A stretch of 64,000 bases of DNA from positions 89,475 to 153,474 of the forward strand of contig NZ_JAFIQV010000010.1 of the NCBI RefSeq assembly GCF_017356015.1, read 5' to 3'. The notes below the pieces were generated by a model. That model searched no databases, had not been told where the DNA came from, and saw only the letters and a list, made by a program, of their open reading frames with translations. This document shows, piece after piece, positions 43,800 through 52,210 of the stretch. Made by a program: the position numbers and the translations under genes. The number at the start of each line of letters is the position of its first letter. Position 1 is the first letter of the stretch. The stretch comes from Azospirillum sp. SYSU D00513 (lineage in GTDB: Bacteria; Pseudomonadota; Alphaproteobacteria; Azospirillales; Azospirillaceae).

Positions 43800-44981
43800 A
43801 TGCCTGACGAACGGTATCTCCGGGCGATCCGCAACGCTCTCGTCCAGCACCAGCGCTGGCTGAAACGCGATCCACCCGGGGCCGGGCGGCGCGCCGATCT
43901 CAGTTTCCAGAACCTCTCCGACCTCGGCCTCAACCGCATCAACCTGACCAAGGCCAAGCTGGCCGGCGCCAGCCTCACCGGGGCGCGGCTGGCCGAGGCG
44001 CAGCTTTCCAACGCCGACCTGTCCTGCGTGGACCTCTCGCGCGCGGACCTGACCGGTGCCAGGATGCAGGGTGCCGACCTGCGCGGCGCCCGGGTCAACG
44101 GCGCGAGGCTGATGGGCGCCGACTTGCGCGGCGCCGACCTGCGCAAGGGCCTGATCCTGGAGGCGGGGAACCGGCAGCCAGCCGGCAACGCCGACGGCTG
44201 CACGACCTTCGTCGGCTCGCAGATGATGAAGGCCGTCCTGGCCGACTGCCGCATGGCCCAGTGCGACTTCTCCGGCAGCGACCTGACGGGCGCCGACCTC
44301 AGCGGGTCGGACCTGTCGGGCGCGATCCTGATCTCCGCCAACCTCGTCAACGCGGTGATGGACCGGACGGTGCTGGACGGGGTGCTGATGTGCGGCGCGC
44401 GGGTGGACGAGGAACTGCGCGCCCGGCTGGAGCGGCGGGGGATCGACATCGACGGCACTGGCCTCGTCAGCCTCGCCGAACGGCTGGCCGATGCCATTTC
44501 CCAGCACCAGCTCTGGGTCGAGCATTCGGGAGCGGTCGGAACGCGGATTGAGCTGCAGCGCGCCGACCTGCGCGGCTGCAACTTCTCGAACCAGATGCTG
44601 CCTGGCTGCGTCATGCGCTTCTGTGGGCTGCGTGGCGCCGACTTCTCCGGCGCCCGGCTCGCCATGGCCGACCTGTCCTACAGCGACCTGCGGGACGCGG
44701 ACTTCACCAGCGCCGACCTGTCGGGCTGCAATCTGCGCGGCGCCAACCTCGCCGGGGCGAAGCTGTGGCGGGCCCGCTTCAAGCCGGTGGACTTGGCCGG
44801 CGACGGAAGCCGGCTGTGGCCGACCAATCTGGAAGGGGCGATGCTGACCGGTGCCGACCTGCGCGACACCAGCCTGTCGCGCGCCCGGCTGAGCCGCGCC
44901 GATCTCAGCGGGATCAAGACCAGTGACAACACCCTGCGCGGCGCCGACCTCGCGGGCGTCGTCGGGCTCGCCTGGCGCTGA
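43800..44981 (+). CDS. Pentapeptide-repeat protein
   Basis: 393 residues made mostly of A(D/N)LxX pentapeptide repeats in two blocks (about 32-195 and 250-390), e.g. ADLTGARMQGADLRGARVNG, predicted to form right-handed quadrilateral beta-helices. The blocks are separated by a non-repeat region (residues 200-245) containing RARLERRGIDIDGTG. The N-terminus RYLRAIRNALVQHQRWLKRDPP is repeated in weak form before block two (QHQLWVEHSGAVGTR), suggesting internal duplication. No signal peptide. Such proteins can mimic DNA or act as scaffolds; function here unknown. Confidence 0.88.
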   Translation: MPDERYLRAIRNALVQHQRWLKRDPPGAGRRADLSFQNLSDLGLNRINLTKAKLAGASLTGARLAEAQLSNADLSCVDLSRADLTGARMQGADLRGARVNGARLMGADLRGADLRKGLILEAGNRQPAGNADGCTTFVGSQMMKAVLADCRMAQCDFSGSDLTGADLSGSDLSGAILISANLVNAVMDRTVLDGVLMCGARVDEELRARLERRGIDIDGTGLVSLAERLADAISQHQLWVEHSGAVGTRIELQRADLRGCNFSNQMLPGCVMRFCGLRGADFSGARLAMADLSYSDLRDADFTSADLSGCNLRGANLAGAKLWRARFKPVDLAGDGSRLWPTNLEGAMLTGADLRDTSLSRARLSRADLSGIKTSDNTLRGADLAGVVGLAWR

Positions 44982-44986
44982 TCCCG

Positions 44987-45766
44987 TCAGGGATGGCGGG
45001 CAGCGCCGAGGCCCTTCAGCAGGGCGTCGAACCGGCCGCGCAGGGGGCCGAGCGCCGCCAGGCCCGAATCGCCGATGGCGGCGGCCTCCGGCCCGTTCGC
45101 CCCGACCAGCCGGGCATCGGCGCGGCCCGTCTCGGCGACGGTGACCGGCGCCTCGGCGAAGCGTTCCGCCGCGCGGCTCAGCGCCACGAGAAAGGAGGCA
45201 TCCTCCAGCCCGCTGTAGGGGGCACCATCCTCCCCCCGGAGGTTCAGGAAGAGCAGCGAGTCGCCCAGGGCGGTGTAGCCGCCGCCCAAGCCCTTGTGCA
45301 CGGCCGCTGCGGCGCGGAAGAAGCGCTGCGCCAGCTCCGGCGTAAGCCCTCCTTCGGGGAAGCGCACGAGCGCGTAGCCGGTGTTGCCGCCCGCGAAGTC
45401 GGCGACCAGCACGCTGTCCTGGTGCAGCGCCAGGGCCAGCGCCGCCCCGAGCCGGTCCGCCGGGGCGTCGGCCAGGGCGGACCGGGTGTGCAGAGACGGG
45501 TTCGTGCGCAGGAGATAGCCGCCCATGCGCAGGTCCGTCACCGCGGCTCCGGGAGCGATGCCGGACAGCCGCAGCACCTCCGGCACCAGCGCGTCGCGGA
45601 CCTGTTCGGTGAGCCGCCGGCGCTCCTCGTAGGGCACATCAGGACCGGCGCCCGGCAACGCCTCGTAGAACAGGTGCTGCTCGGCTTCCGCCGCCCGCGG
45701 CTTGGCCGGATGCCCGAACAGGGCGAAGGCAAGGCAGAGTGGGAGCAGCAAGGTCCGAATCGGCAT
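44987..45766 (-). CDS. Exported hypothetical protein
   Basis: 259 residues with a Sec signal peptide (MPIRTLLLPLCLAFALFG, cleavage near RAA-EA). The rest is soluble alpha/beta with no motif I can name; Ala-rich. Convergent with the pentapeptide gene (5-bp gap) and divergent from the cupin gene. Function unknown. Confidence 0.72.
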   Translation of the reverse strand: MPIRTLLLPLCLAFALFGHPAKPRAAEAEQHLFYEALPGAGPDVPYEERRRLTEQVRDALVPEVLRLSGIAPGAAVTDLRMGGYLLRTNPSLHTRSALADAPADRLGAALALALHQDSVLVADFAGGNTGYALVRFPEGGLTPELAQRFFRAAAAVHKGLGGGYTALGDSLLFLNLRGEDGAPYSGLEDASFLVALSRAAERFAEAPVTVAETGRADARLVGANGPEAAAIGDSGLAALGPLRGRFDALLKGLGAARHP

Positions 45767-45799
45767 GAAGGTCCTCGTTCCTGTCCGGCTGGCCGGTCG

Positions 45800-45853
45800 T
45801 TAGGCGGTGCATCAGGATATTGAGCTATCGAAGATCCGGACCCAACCGCCTAA
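45800..45853. promoter_or_regulatory. Inverted repeat upstream of cupin gene
   Basis: Perfect 9-bp arms ttaggcggt (45800-45808) and accgcctaa (45845-45853) in the divergent region, 56 bp before the chosen ATG. Possible operator or looped site for divergent control. Confidence 0.4.
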
Positions 45854-45908
45854 TGTCGGACGAAAACACATGGCCGATGCGAATGGCCGATCCACAGGAG
45901 ATGCACCC

Positions 45909-46469
45909 ATGCCAGCCGACCCAAGGAACGAGTCCGGCGACGCGCCGGCCACCCGCGACCAGAGCCGCATCCCCTATCAGCTCCCGCAGCCCACGGCGAT
46001 GATGCCGGACATCTTCCTGGGGCAGGTGCTCGACCTGGATGCCGACGAACAGAGCTGGGTGCCGCAGGCCGAGGGCGTCTGGTTCAAGCCGCTGATCCTC
46101 AGCGTCAGCCAGGGCTATTACGTCAACATCCTGCGCGTCCGCTCCTCCGGCATCCTGTCCCGCCACCGGCACAGCGGCCCGGTCCACGCCTTCACCCTGC
46201 GCGGCCGATGGCATTACCTGGAGCATGACTGGGTCGCCACGGCCGGCGACTACGCCTTCGAGCCGCCGGGCGAGACCCACACGCTCGTGGTGCCGGAGGG
46301 GGTCGAGGAGATGGCGACGCTGTTCCATGTCACGGGCGGCTACACCTACGTCGATCCGCACGGCAAGGCGCTCGGCTACGAGGACGTGTTCACCAAGCTG
46401 GAGAATGTGCGCCGCCATTACGAGCGGATCGGGCTCGGCGCCGGTTACGCCGACCGCTTCATCCGCTGA
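45909..46469 (+). CDS. Cupin, 2,4'-dihydroxyacetophenone dioxygenase-like
   Basis: 186 residues from the ATG at 45909, chosen because AGGAG lies 8-9 bp upstream; earlier in-frame ATGs (45870) are possible. A single cupin barrel: metal-binding HRHSGPVHAFTLRGRWHYLEHDW and a second motif PPGETHTLVVPEGV. This matches the DAD-type dioxygenase family, which cleaves aromatic hydroxyketones using iron, though many homologs have no known substrate. Divergent from an exported protein. Confidence 0.82.
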   Translation: MPADPRNESGDAPATRDQSRIPYQLPQPTAMMPDIFLGQVLDLDADEQSWVPQAEGVWFKPLILSVSQGYYVNILRVRSSGILSRHRHSGPVHAFTLRGRWHYLEHDWVATAGDYAFEPPGETHTLVVPEGVEEMATLFHVTGGYTYVDPHGKALGYEDVFTKLENVRRHYERIGLGAGYADRFIR

Positions 46470-46629
46470 CGCGCGGGGCCGGCCCATCTGGACAGGAAGG
46501 CCATCTGGACAGGAGGGCCAAGCCTCCCTTAGCTTGACGCGGGTTATCGGAAGAATGGCCGGGCGGAAGAACGGCCGGGCGCCGCCGGACGGCCGGTCGA
46601 AAGCCGCGCGATATGTGGGGGAACAGGAC

Positions 46630-47385
46630 ATGGCGTTCCGGGGTCTGCTTGCCGCCATCGGCATCGGTGGCGCATCGGTCGAGACCGTGCTCGACAGGGA
46701 CAGCGTGGAGGTCGGGCAGGCGCTCGACGGCCGGATCACGATGACCGGCGGCAGCGTCGAGCAGGCGGTGGACGACGTCCGGCTGGAGCTGCTGACGCGC
46801 GTCGAGCATGAGGTCAACGACCAGCGCCAGCACCGCACCCACGTCATCGCGAGCTGGTCGCTGGGGCGCAAGCTGATGCTCCAGCCCGGCCAGTCGGTCG
46901 GCGAGGCCTTCTCCATCGACGTGCCCTACCACACGCCCTTGCATGTGCCGGGCGCCCCGGTGCATGTCTGGCTGCGCACCAGCCTGTCGATCCCCATGGC
47001 GGTGGACGCGACGGACGAGGACGCCGTCCATGTTCATCCCGACCGGGCCATGGCCTCTGTCTTCGACGCGATGGAGATGCTGGGCTTCCGCCTCGCCAAG
47101 TCGGACGTCGAGCACCGCCCGCGCTGGCACGGCGGCCACGGCTATGTCCAGGAATTCGAGTTCCGTCCGTCCACCCGCCGCAACCTGCGCTTCGACGAGA
47201 TCGAGATCGTCTTCGAGCAGCGTGCCCACGGGTTGGACCTGCTGATCCAGGTGGACCGCAGCGCCCGCGGCTTCGGCGGCTTCCTGCTGGAGGCCACGGG
47301 CGCCGACGAATCCTGGTACCGCCTGACCGTCCCGCGCGCCGGCGCCCGCGCCGTGGCGGACGCCATCGCGTCGGTGCTGCGGTAG
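46630..47385 (+). CDS. Spo0M-family protein
   Basis: 251 residues from the ATG at 46630. The arrestin-like Spo0M fold is indicated by IGIGGASVETVLDRDSVEVGQALDGRI near the start, then SFSIDVPYHTPLHVPGAPVHVWLRTSLSIPMAVDATDEDAVHVHP (described region 110-155) and a closing helix-strand segment with DEIEIVFEQ. The family was named for sporulation control in Bacillus but is widespread in non-sporulating bacteria, where its role is unknown. Preceded by a short imperfect direct repeat (catctggacagga, twice near 46484-46515). Confidence 0.88.
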   Translation: MAFRGLLAAIGIGGASVETVLDRDSVEVGQALDGRITMTGGSVEQAVDDVRLELLTRVEHEVNDQRQHRTHVIASWSLGRKLMLQPGQSVGEAFSIDVPYHTPLHVPGAPVHVWLRTSLSIPMAVDATDEDAVHVHPDRAMASVFDAMEMLGFRLAKSDVEHRPRWHGGHGYVQEFEFRPSTRRNLRFDEIEIVFEQRAHGLDLLIQVDRSARGFGGFLLEATGADESWYRLTVPRAGARAVADAIASVLR

Positions 47386-47389
47386 GGCG

Positions 47390-47767
47390 TCAGGCCGCCT
47401 GCCGAGCCAGCGGATATTCCCGCACGAGGATGTCCGTCGGAATGCCGAGGCCTTCGGAAAGGCGACGGATCATGGGCAGCGTCAGGGGGCGTTTGCGGTT
47501 GAGGATTTCCGCGACCCGCGCCCGGCTGCCGATCATCGGTTCCAGGTCGCGGCGGGACATGCCGCGCTGCTCCATCATGAACGCGATGGCGCTGACCGGA
47601 TCGCTCGCCGGAATCGGGTGGTTCGCTTCTTCATAAGCGTCGATCAGCGCCAGAAGAACTTCGAGCCGGGCACCCTCCGAAGATTCCGTAGACGCGCCCC
47701 AAAGCTCGTCCACCTCCTTGAGAGCGGCGGCATGGTCCTCATCGGAGCGAATGGGCCGAATCTCCAT
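47390..47767 (-). CDS. higA: HigA-family antitoxin
   Basis: 125 residues. An N-terminal helical toxin-binding part (DDHAAALKEVDELW-like, residues 9-23) precedes a helix-turn-helix (MEQRGMSRRDLEPMIGSRARVAEILNRKRPLTL, about 67-99). This is the HigA pattern of the E. coli-type (toxin gene first). It neutralises HigB and represses the operon. Only 2 bp separate it from higB. GC is lower than in neighbouring genes, which suggests transfer. Confidence 0.88.
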   Translation of the reverse strand: MEIRPIRSDEDHAAALKEVDELWGASTESSEGARLEVLLALIDAYEEANHPIPASDPVSAIAFMMEQRGMSRRDLEPMIGSRARVAEILNRKRPLTLPMIRRLSEGLGIPTDILVREYPLARQAA

Positions 47768-47769
47768 CG

Positions 47770-48066
47770 TCAGACCTCCTTCACGTCGATGTCGTCATAT
47801 TCCCGGTGGGTGCCGACCCATTTCACGTAAACAGTGCGGTATTGGTAATCGACGCCCGCCACAAGGCGGTACTTGTTGCCTGCAATATTGAAGACCACCC
47901 GGTCGCCGACGAAGGATGCGGAACGGAACTGATCCTTCAAAGTCGCCGGATTGGACCACTCCGAACGTCGCACGATGTTGTACCAGTCCGAAAGCGGTCC
48001 TTCGCTGTCGGAGCGTCCCGGCCTTTCCCAATGCTCACGCAGCGTTCGCCGCGAAATGATCCGCAT
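47770..48066 (-). CDS. higB: HigB-family mRNA interferase toxin
   Basis: 98 residues, the RelE-fold HigB family (KDQFRSASFVGDRVVFNIAGNKYRLVAGVDY, then VYVKWVGTHREYDDIDV). Conserved features of the ribosome-dependent interferase are visible: basic residues in the middle strand and the C-terminal H-x-E-YD. First gene of the pair; the promoter lies between here and polA, where a 10-bp inverted repeat is found. Confidence 0.88.
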   Translation of the reverse strand: MRIISRRTLREHWERPGRSDSEGPLSDWYNIVRRSEWSNPATLKDQFRSASFVGDRVVFNIAGNKYRLVAGVDYQYRTVYVKWVGTHREYDDIDVKEV

Positions 48067-48078
48067 TTGGCAAGATTA

Positions 48079-48103
48079 GCTTGCTCCCGATTTGGGAGCA
48101 AGC
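48079..48103. promoter_or_regulatory. Perfect inverted repeat between higB and polA
   Basis: gcttgctccc (48079-48088) and gggagcaagc (48094-48103), 5-base spacer, 12 bp before higB and 5 bp after polA on the minus strand. It could be the HigA operator, the polA terminator, or both; no T-run follows, favouring operator. Confidence 0.55.
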
Positions 48104-48108
48104 GTCTT

Positions 48109-51015
48109 TCAATGCGCTTCCTGCCAGTTGTCCGCGATGCCGGCCTCGGCGACCAGCGGAACGCCGAGCGTCGCCGCACCCTCCATCACGCGCTGGACGA
48201 GCTTGGCGGTGCTTTCCGCCTCATCCTCCGGCAGTTCGAACAGCAGTTCGTCGTGCACCTGGAGAAGCATGCGGGCCTTGGAACCGGCCTCCGCCAGGGC
48301 CGCGGGGATGCGGGCCATGGCGCGCTTCATGATGTCGGCGGCGGTGCCCTGGATGGGCGCGTTGATGGCCTGGCGCTCGGCGAAGGAGCGGCGGGCGGCG
48401 TTCTTGTCCTGGATGCCCGGCATGTAGCAGCGCCGGCCGAACAGCGTCTCCACATAGCCGTGCTGGCGGGCGAAGCTCTTGGTCTCCTCCATCCAGTCCT
48501 TCAGCTCGTGGAAGCGCTCGAAATAGGCCTTGATGAAGGTGTTGGCCTCGCCGGGCATGATGCCGAGCTGCTTGCCCAGCCCGAAGCCGGAAATGCCGTA
48601 GATGATGCCGAAGTTGATGGCCTTGGCCTTGCGGCGGATCTCCGACGTCATCTGGTCGAGCGGCACGCCGAATACCTGGCTGGCTGTCGCCGCGTGAATG
48701 TCGATGCCCTCCAGGAAGGCCTGCTTCAGCGCGGCGATGTTCGCCATCTCCGCGACCAGCCGCAGCTCGATCTGCGAATAGTCCACGGACAGCAGCTTGT
48801 TGCCCGGCTCCGCCACGAAGGCGCGGCGGATCTTGCGTCCCTCCTCGGTGCGGACGGGGATGTTCTGGAGGTTCGGATCGGTGGAGGAGAGGCGGCCGGT
48901 GTTGGTCACCGCCATGGCGAAGGCGGTGTGGACGCGGCCGGTCCGCTCCTGGATCTGGGCCTGGAGCGCGTCGGTGTAGGTGCTCTTCAGCTTGGCGAGC
49001 TGGCGCCAGTCCAGCACCTTCTGCGCGATGGTGTGGCCCTTCTCGGCCAGCTCCTCCAGCACGCTGGAATCGGTGGAATAGGCGCCGGTCTTGCCCTTCT
49101 TCCCGCCGGGCAGGCTGAGGTCGTCGAACAGGATCTCGCCGAGCTGCTTGGGCGAGCCGAGGTTGAAGGGGCGGGGGGCGAGCGCCACCACCTCCTGCTC
49201 GATCTCCTGAAGCCGGACGGACAGGTCCTGCGACAGGCGGGCGAGTGCGGCTCGGTCCACCCGCACCCCGTTCGATTCCATGTCGGCGATGACCGGCACC
49301 AGCGGCCGTTCCAGCGTCTCGTAGATGGTGACCATGCGGTTGGTCACGAGCTGCGGCTTCAGGATCTTCCACAGCCGCAGGGTGACATCGGCGTCCTCCG
49401 CCGCGTAGGCCAGCGCCTTGTCGAGCGGGACATGGTCGAAGGTGATCTTGTTCTTGCCGGTGCCGCAGACCTCGGAATAGCTGATGGTCTTGTGGCCGAG
49501 ATGCAGCTCGGCCAGCTCGTCCATGCCGTGCCCGTGGCTGCCGCCCTCCAGCACGTAGGAGATCAGGATGGTGTCGTCCACCGGCGTCACCCGCACGCCG
49601 TGGCGGGCGAAGAGCTGGTGGTCGAACTTGAAATTGTGCCCGATCTTCAGGACGGCCGGATCCTCCAGCACCTCCCGGAGCACCGCGATGGCCTCGGCCA
49701 CGGGAATCTGCGCCGGGGCGGCGGGGGCGTCGAAGGACAGCTCGCCGCTGACCGTGCCCGGCGCCTTGTGCTCCAGCGGGACGTAGCAGGCTAGCCCCGG
49801 CTCGGTCGCCAGCGAGATGCCGACCAGCGTGGCGGTGGCCGGGGTCAGCGAATTGGTTTCCGTGTCCACGGCGAGCAGGCCGGTCTCCCGCGCGCGCCGC
49901 ACCCAGGCGCGCAACGCCTCCACGTCCTGCACCAGCTCGTAACGCGCCTCGACCGCATCCATGGAGCTGTCGCGTGGGCGCGCGGGAGCCTCCGCGGCCG
50001 GAGCGGCGGCACCGGCCAGCGCCGCGACCGGCTCGCCGGCCGGGCGTTGGGGGGCCGGGCGCTGGCCGGGCGTGCGGTTGGCGGGCGCGCCGTCGGCGAT
50101 GGTGCCGTCCTTGCGCATCTCCGCCTCGACGCGGGAGACAATGGTGCGGAAGCCCTGGGCGCGCAGGAAGTCGATCAGCTTCTGGTGGTCGGGCTCGCGG
50201 ACGCGCAGCTCTTCCAGCGGCTTGGGCACGGGCACCTGGTCGTCCAGCGTGACCAGCCGGCGGGAAACGCGCGCCTGCTCGGCGAAGTCGATCAGCTTCT
50301 GCCGGCGGGCCGGCTGCTTGATCTCGCCCGCGCGGGCCAGCAGCGAATCGAGGTCGCCATATTCGGTGATGAGCTGGGCCGCCGTCTTCACGCCGATGCC
50401 CGGCACGCCCGGCACGTTGTCCACGCTGTCGCCGGCCAGCGCCTGCACGTCGATGACCTTCTCCGGCGGCACGCCGAACTTCTCGAACACCTCGTCGGGG
50501 CCGATCATCTTGTTCTTCAAGGGGTCGAGCATCCGCACGCCCGGCCGCACGAGCTGCATCAGGTCCTTGTCGGAGGAGACGATGGTGACCTCGCGCCCGG
50601 CCTCGTTGGCGAGCCGCGCGTAGGTCGCGATCAGGTCGTCGGCCTCGAACCCCTCCAGCTCCATGCTGGGCAGGCAGAAGGCGTCCGTCGCCTCGCGGAT
50701 CAGCGCGAACTGGGGCTTCAGCTCCTCCGGCGGCTCGGGCCGGTGCGCCTTGTACTCGGGGTAGAAGTCGCTGCGGAAGGTCTTGCGCTTGCTGTCGAAC
50801 ACGACCGCCACGGCCTCCGCCTTAAGGTCGGCGAGCAGGCGCAGCAGCATGTTGGAATAGCCCAGCACCGCGTTCACCGGCGTTCCGTCCGGCCGGGTCA
50901 GAACCGGCAGCGCGTGGAAGGCCCGGAAGATGAAGCCCGACCCGTCCACCAGATACAGGCCGCCCCCGTTGGCGGCGGACTCGGGCTTCTCGGCGGCGGC
51001 GGTCGTGTCGGTCAT
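48109..51015 (-). CDS. polA: DNA polymerase I
   Basis: 968 residues from the ATG at 51015; the longer frame upstream is non-coding. 5'-nuclease domain (VDGSGFIFRAFHALP, VVFDSKRKTFR, DDLIATYARLA, VSSDKDLMQLV, GVPGIGVKTAAQLI), Ala/Pro-rich linker, 3'-5' exonuclease with intact DTE (LLAVDTETNSLTP), HNFKFD and the AEDADVTLRL Asp, and polymerase motifs A (DYSQIELRLVAEM), B (RRKAKAINFGIIYG) and C (LQVHDELLFE). So all three activities appear intact. It processes Okazaki fragments and fills repair gaps. Flanked by toxin-antitoxin genes on both sides. Confidence 0.97.
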   Translation of the reverse strand: MTDTTAAAEKPESAANGGGLYLVDGSGFIFRAFHALPVLTRPDGTPVNAVLGYSNMLLRLLADLKAEAVAVVFDSKRKTFRSDFYPEYKAHRPEPPEELKPQFALIREATDAFCLPSMELEGFEADDLIATYARLANEAGREVTIVSSDKDLMQLVRPGVRMLDPLKNKMIGPDEVFEKFGVPPEKVIDVQALAGDSVDNVPGVPGIGVKTAAQLITEYGDLDSLLARAGEIKQPARRQKLIDFAEQARVSRRLVTLDDQVPVPKPLEELRVREPDHQKLIDFLRAQGFRTIVSRVEAEMRKDGTIADGAPANRTPGQRPAPQRPAGEPVAALAGAAAPAAEAPARPRDSSMDAVEARYELVQDVEALRAWVRRARETGLLAVDTETNSLTPATATLVGISLATEPGLACYVPLEHKAPGTVSGELSFDAPAAPAQIPVAEAIAVLREVLEDPAVLKIGHNFKFDHQLFARHGVRVTPVDDTILISYVLEGGSHGHGMDELAELHLGHKTISYSEVCGTGKNKITFDHVPLDKALAYAAEDADVTLRLWKILKPQLVTNRMVTIYETLERPLVPVIADMESNGVRVDRAALARLSQDLSVRLQEIEQEVVALAPRPFNLGSPKQLGEILFDDLSLPGGKKGKTGAYSTDSSVLEELAEKGHTIAQKVLDWRQLAKLKSTYTDALQAQIQERTGRVHTAFAMAVTNTGRLSSTDPNLQNIPVRTEEGRKIRRAFVAEPGNKLLSVDYSQIELRLVAEMANIAALKQAFLEGIDIHAATASQVFGVPLDQMTSEIRRKAKAINFGIIYGISGFGLGKQLGIMPGEANTFIKAYFERFHELKDWMEETKSFARQHGYVETLFGRRCYMPGIQDKNAARRSFAERQAINAPIQGTAADIMKRAMARIPAALAEAGSKARMLLQVHDELLFELPEDEAESTAKLVQRVMEGAATLGVPLVAEAGIADNWQEAH

Positions 51016-51298
51016 GGTCGGTCTCGTCCCTGGGCTTGGGGCCGTAACATGGAGGATGGGCGGGGGAGAGTCGAGGGGGTAGGGGGCGGGTGTGGCGGGG
51101 GTGAGTCCATGCGCGATGTGTCGACTTTTCGGATGCGTATGGTCTGGATCGAGAGATGCCGTTGATCCGGCCCGGTTCATGATCCATGATCGAGACGTGT
51201 CGAGGTAAGCGCCCATAGGGCCGCGCCCGCTGCCGTCCAGGAGGGGCCGATTGGCACCATCAGTCACTTAGGCGGGGTATAGGCGACGCGCCGACACT
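51016..51298 (-). other. polA upstream region
   Basis: Together with the terminator and mini-frame beyond, 357 bp separate polA from the nucleotidyltransferase. The frame upstream of the polA ATG stays open but has no protein-like character. The region around 51120-51210 is less GC-rich and should carry the polA promoter; no operator recognised. Confidence 0.45.
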
Positions 51299-51336
51299 CA
51301 ACAAAGGCCGCCTTTTCAGGCGGCCTTTGTTGTTTA
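51299..51336. terminator. Bidirectional terminator hairpin
   Basis: Perfect 14-bp stem caacaaaggccgcc (51299-51312) / ggcggcctttgttg (51319-51332), loop ttttca. On the minus strand it follows the nucleotidyltransferase gene and would end the MqsRA transcript; on the plus strand TTT follows it. Confidence 0.85.
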
Positions 51337-51365
51337 GAGCCCTACAGGAGGAAAGCCGCCCCATC

Positions 51366-51386
51366 ATGGCCGTTAAGAAGTCCTAG
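51366..51386 (+). other. Six-codon mini-frame with strong Shine-Dalgarno
   Basis: AGGAGG at about 51350 precedes ATG GCC GTT AAG AAG TCC TAG (MAVKKS). It overlaps the 3' end of the nucleotidyltransferase gene. MAVKKS is how several small basic proteins begin, so this may be the stump of a gene cut by an insertion; it could also be chance. Confidence 0.3.
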
Positions 51387-51726
51387 GCAATCCAACCAGC
51401 CGCCCTTCGGCCTTGACGGTCGCGGCGAGCTTTGCCCGGCTGTCGTCCTGCCCTTCCATGGCAGTCAGCGGCAAGGCCCAGGGCTGAACATAGAGCCCGG
51501 CTTCGACTTGCAGATCGTAGGTCAGATCGACCAGTTCCATGTCGGCATAAACCAAGGGCTGCTTCGGATCGCGCAGCGCCACGGCAAGATCGACGTCGCT
51601 GTCTTCCCGATGATCGCCGCGAGCGCGGCTGTCGAACAGGTAGACGGCAACCAGCGCGTCGCCATAGTGCGCTCGCAAAGTGGCCATTATGGCTTGAATG
51701 AGAGGCAGGGTGCGGGAGTCAATCAA
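51373..51726 (-). CDS. Minimal nucleotidyltransferase (MNT-type) coupled to MqsRA
   Basis: 117 residues if it starts at the TTG (51726) that overlaps the mqsA stop by 8 bases; an ATG at 51687 is an alternative. MNT fold: AVYLFDSRARGDHREDSDVDLAV, with the metal-binding pair D44/D46. The usual GSR turn reads DSR (D32), a change in the nucleotide-gripping glycine. MNT proteins normally antagonise a HEPN RNase through AMPylation; no HEPN gene is adjacent. Third gene of an mqsR-mqsA-mnt unit. Confidence 0.8.
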   Translation of the reverse strand: MIDSRTLPLIQAIMATLRAHYGDALVAVYLFDSRARGDHREDSDVDLAVALRDPKQPLVYADMELVDLTYDLQVEAGLYVQPWALPLTAMEGQDDSRAKLAATVKAEGRLVGLPRTS

Positions 51727-52210
51727 GGCCTACGGCCTGAGGCTGCTCTCCTCCAGACACCGGTTGACTAGCCGCTTCCAGTTCCTGCAATCGCGCGGGG
51801 TCGCGGTCCAACAATCGGAGCAAGTTCGCCATTGCCTTGCTGGGGATTTCCCGCCGCTTTTCGTACTTGTTGAACGCGGCAGGTCCTCCGCCGAGTTTTC
51901 GCCCAGCCTCCTGCTGGGTCAACTTCAGCTTCTTGCGGATCCGCTTGACCTCAGTGGCAGGAAGAGAGCCGTCCACGGTTGCCTTGAAGTCCATGAAGGC
52001 CGGTTCGGTGACAAGGGCATCGGCTACCGACATGACGCTTTCCGCGCATGCGGTGCAGTACCATCCCGGCTGTTCCAGAGTGATGGAATGGCCGCGATAC
52101 TGAAACTCCATGGGCCGCGTGTCCCGTACCATATCGCTGCCGCATTCACAGCTTGGGGCACTTCGGCGATCCGGTTCGTTGTTGTTCATGCTTCCGATCA
52201 TGCCGTTCAC
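51719..52210 (-). CDS. mqsA: MqsA-family antitoxin
   Basis: 163 residues from the GTG overlapping the toxin stop (GTGA); ATGs at 52201 and 52189 are alternatives. The N-terminal zinc domain has CECG and WYCTACAE (four Cys), and the C-terminal HTH reads EVKRIRKKLKLTQQEAGRKLGGGPAAFNKYE, the MqsA signature. It binds MqsR and represses the operon. GC lower than in surrounding genes. Confidence 0.9.
   Translation of the reverse strand: MNGMIGSMNNNEPDRRSAPSCECGSDMVRDTRPMEFQYRGHSITLEQPGWYCTACAESVMSVADALVTEPAFMDFKATVDGSLPATEVKRIRKKLKLTQQEAGRKLGGGPAAFNKYEKRREIPSKAMANLLRLLDRDPARLQELEAASQPVSGGEQPQAVGLD

Noticed and set aside
51016..51267. 84-residue extension of polA
   Set aside because: No similarity to polymerase I; the conserved VDGSGFIFRAFHA segment starts shortly after the ATG at 51015.
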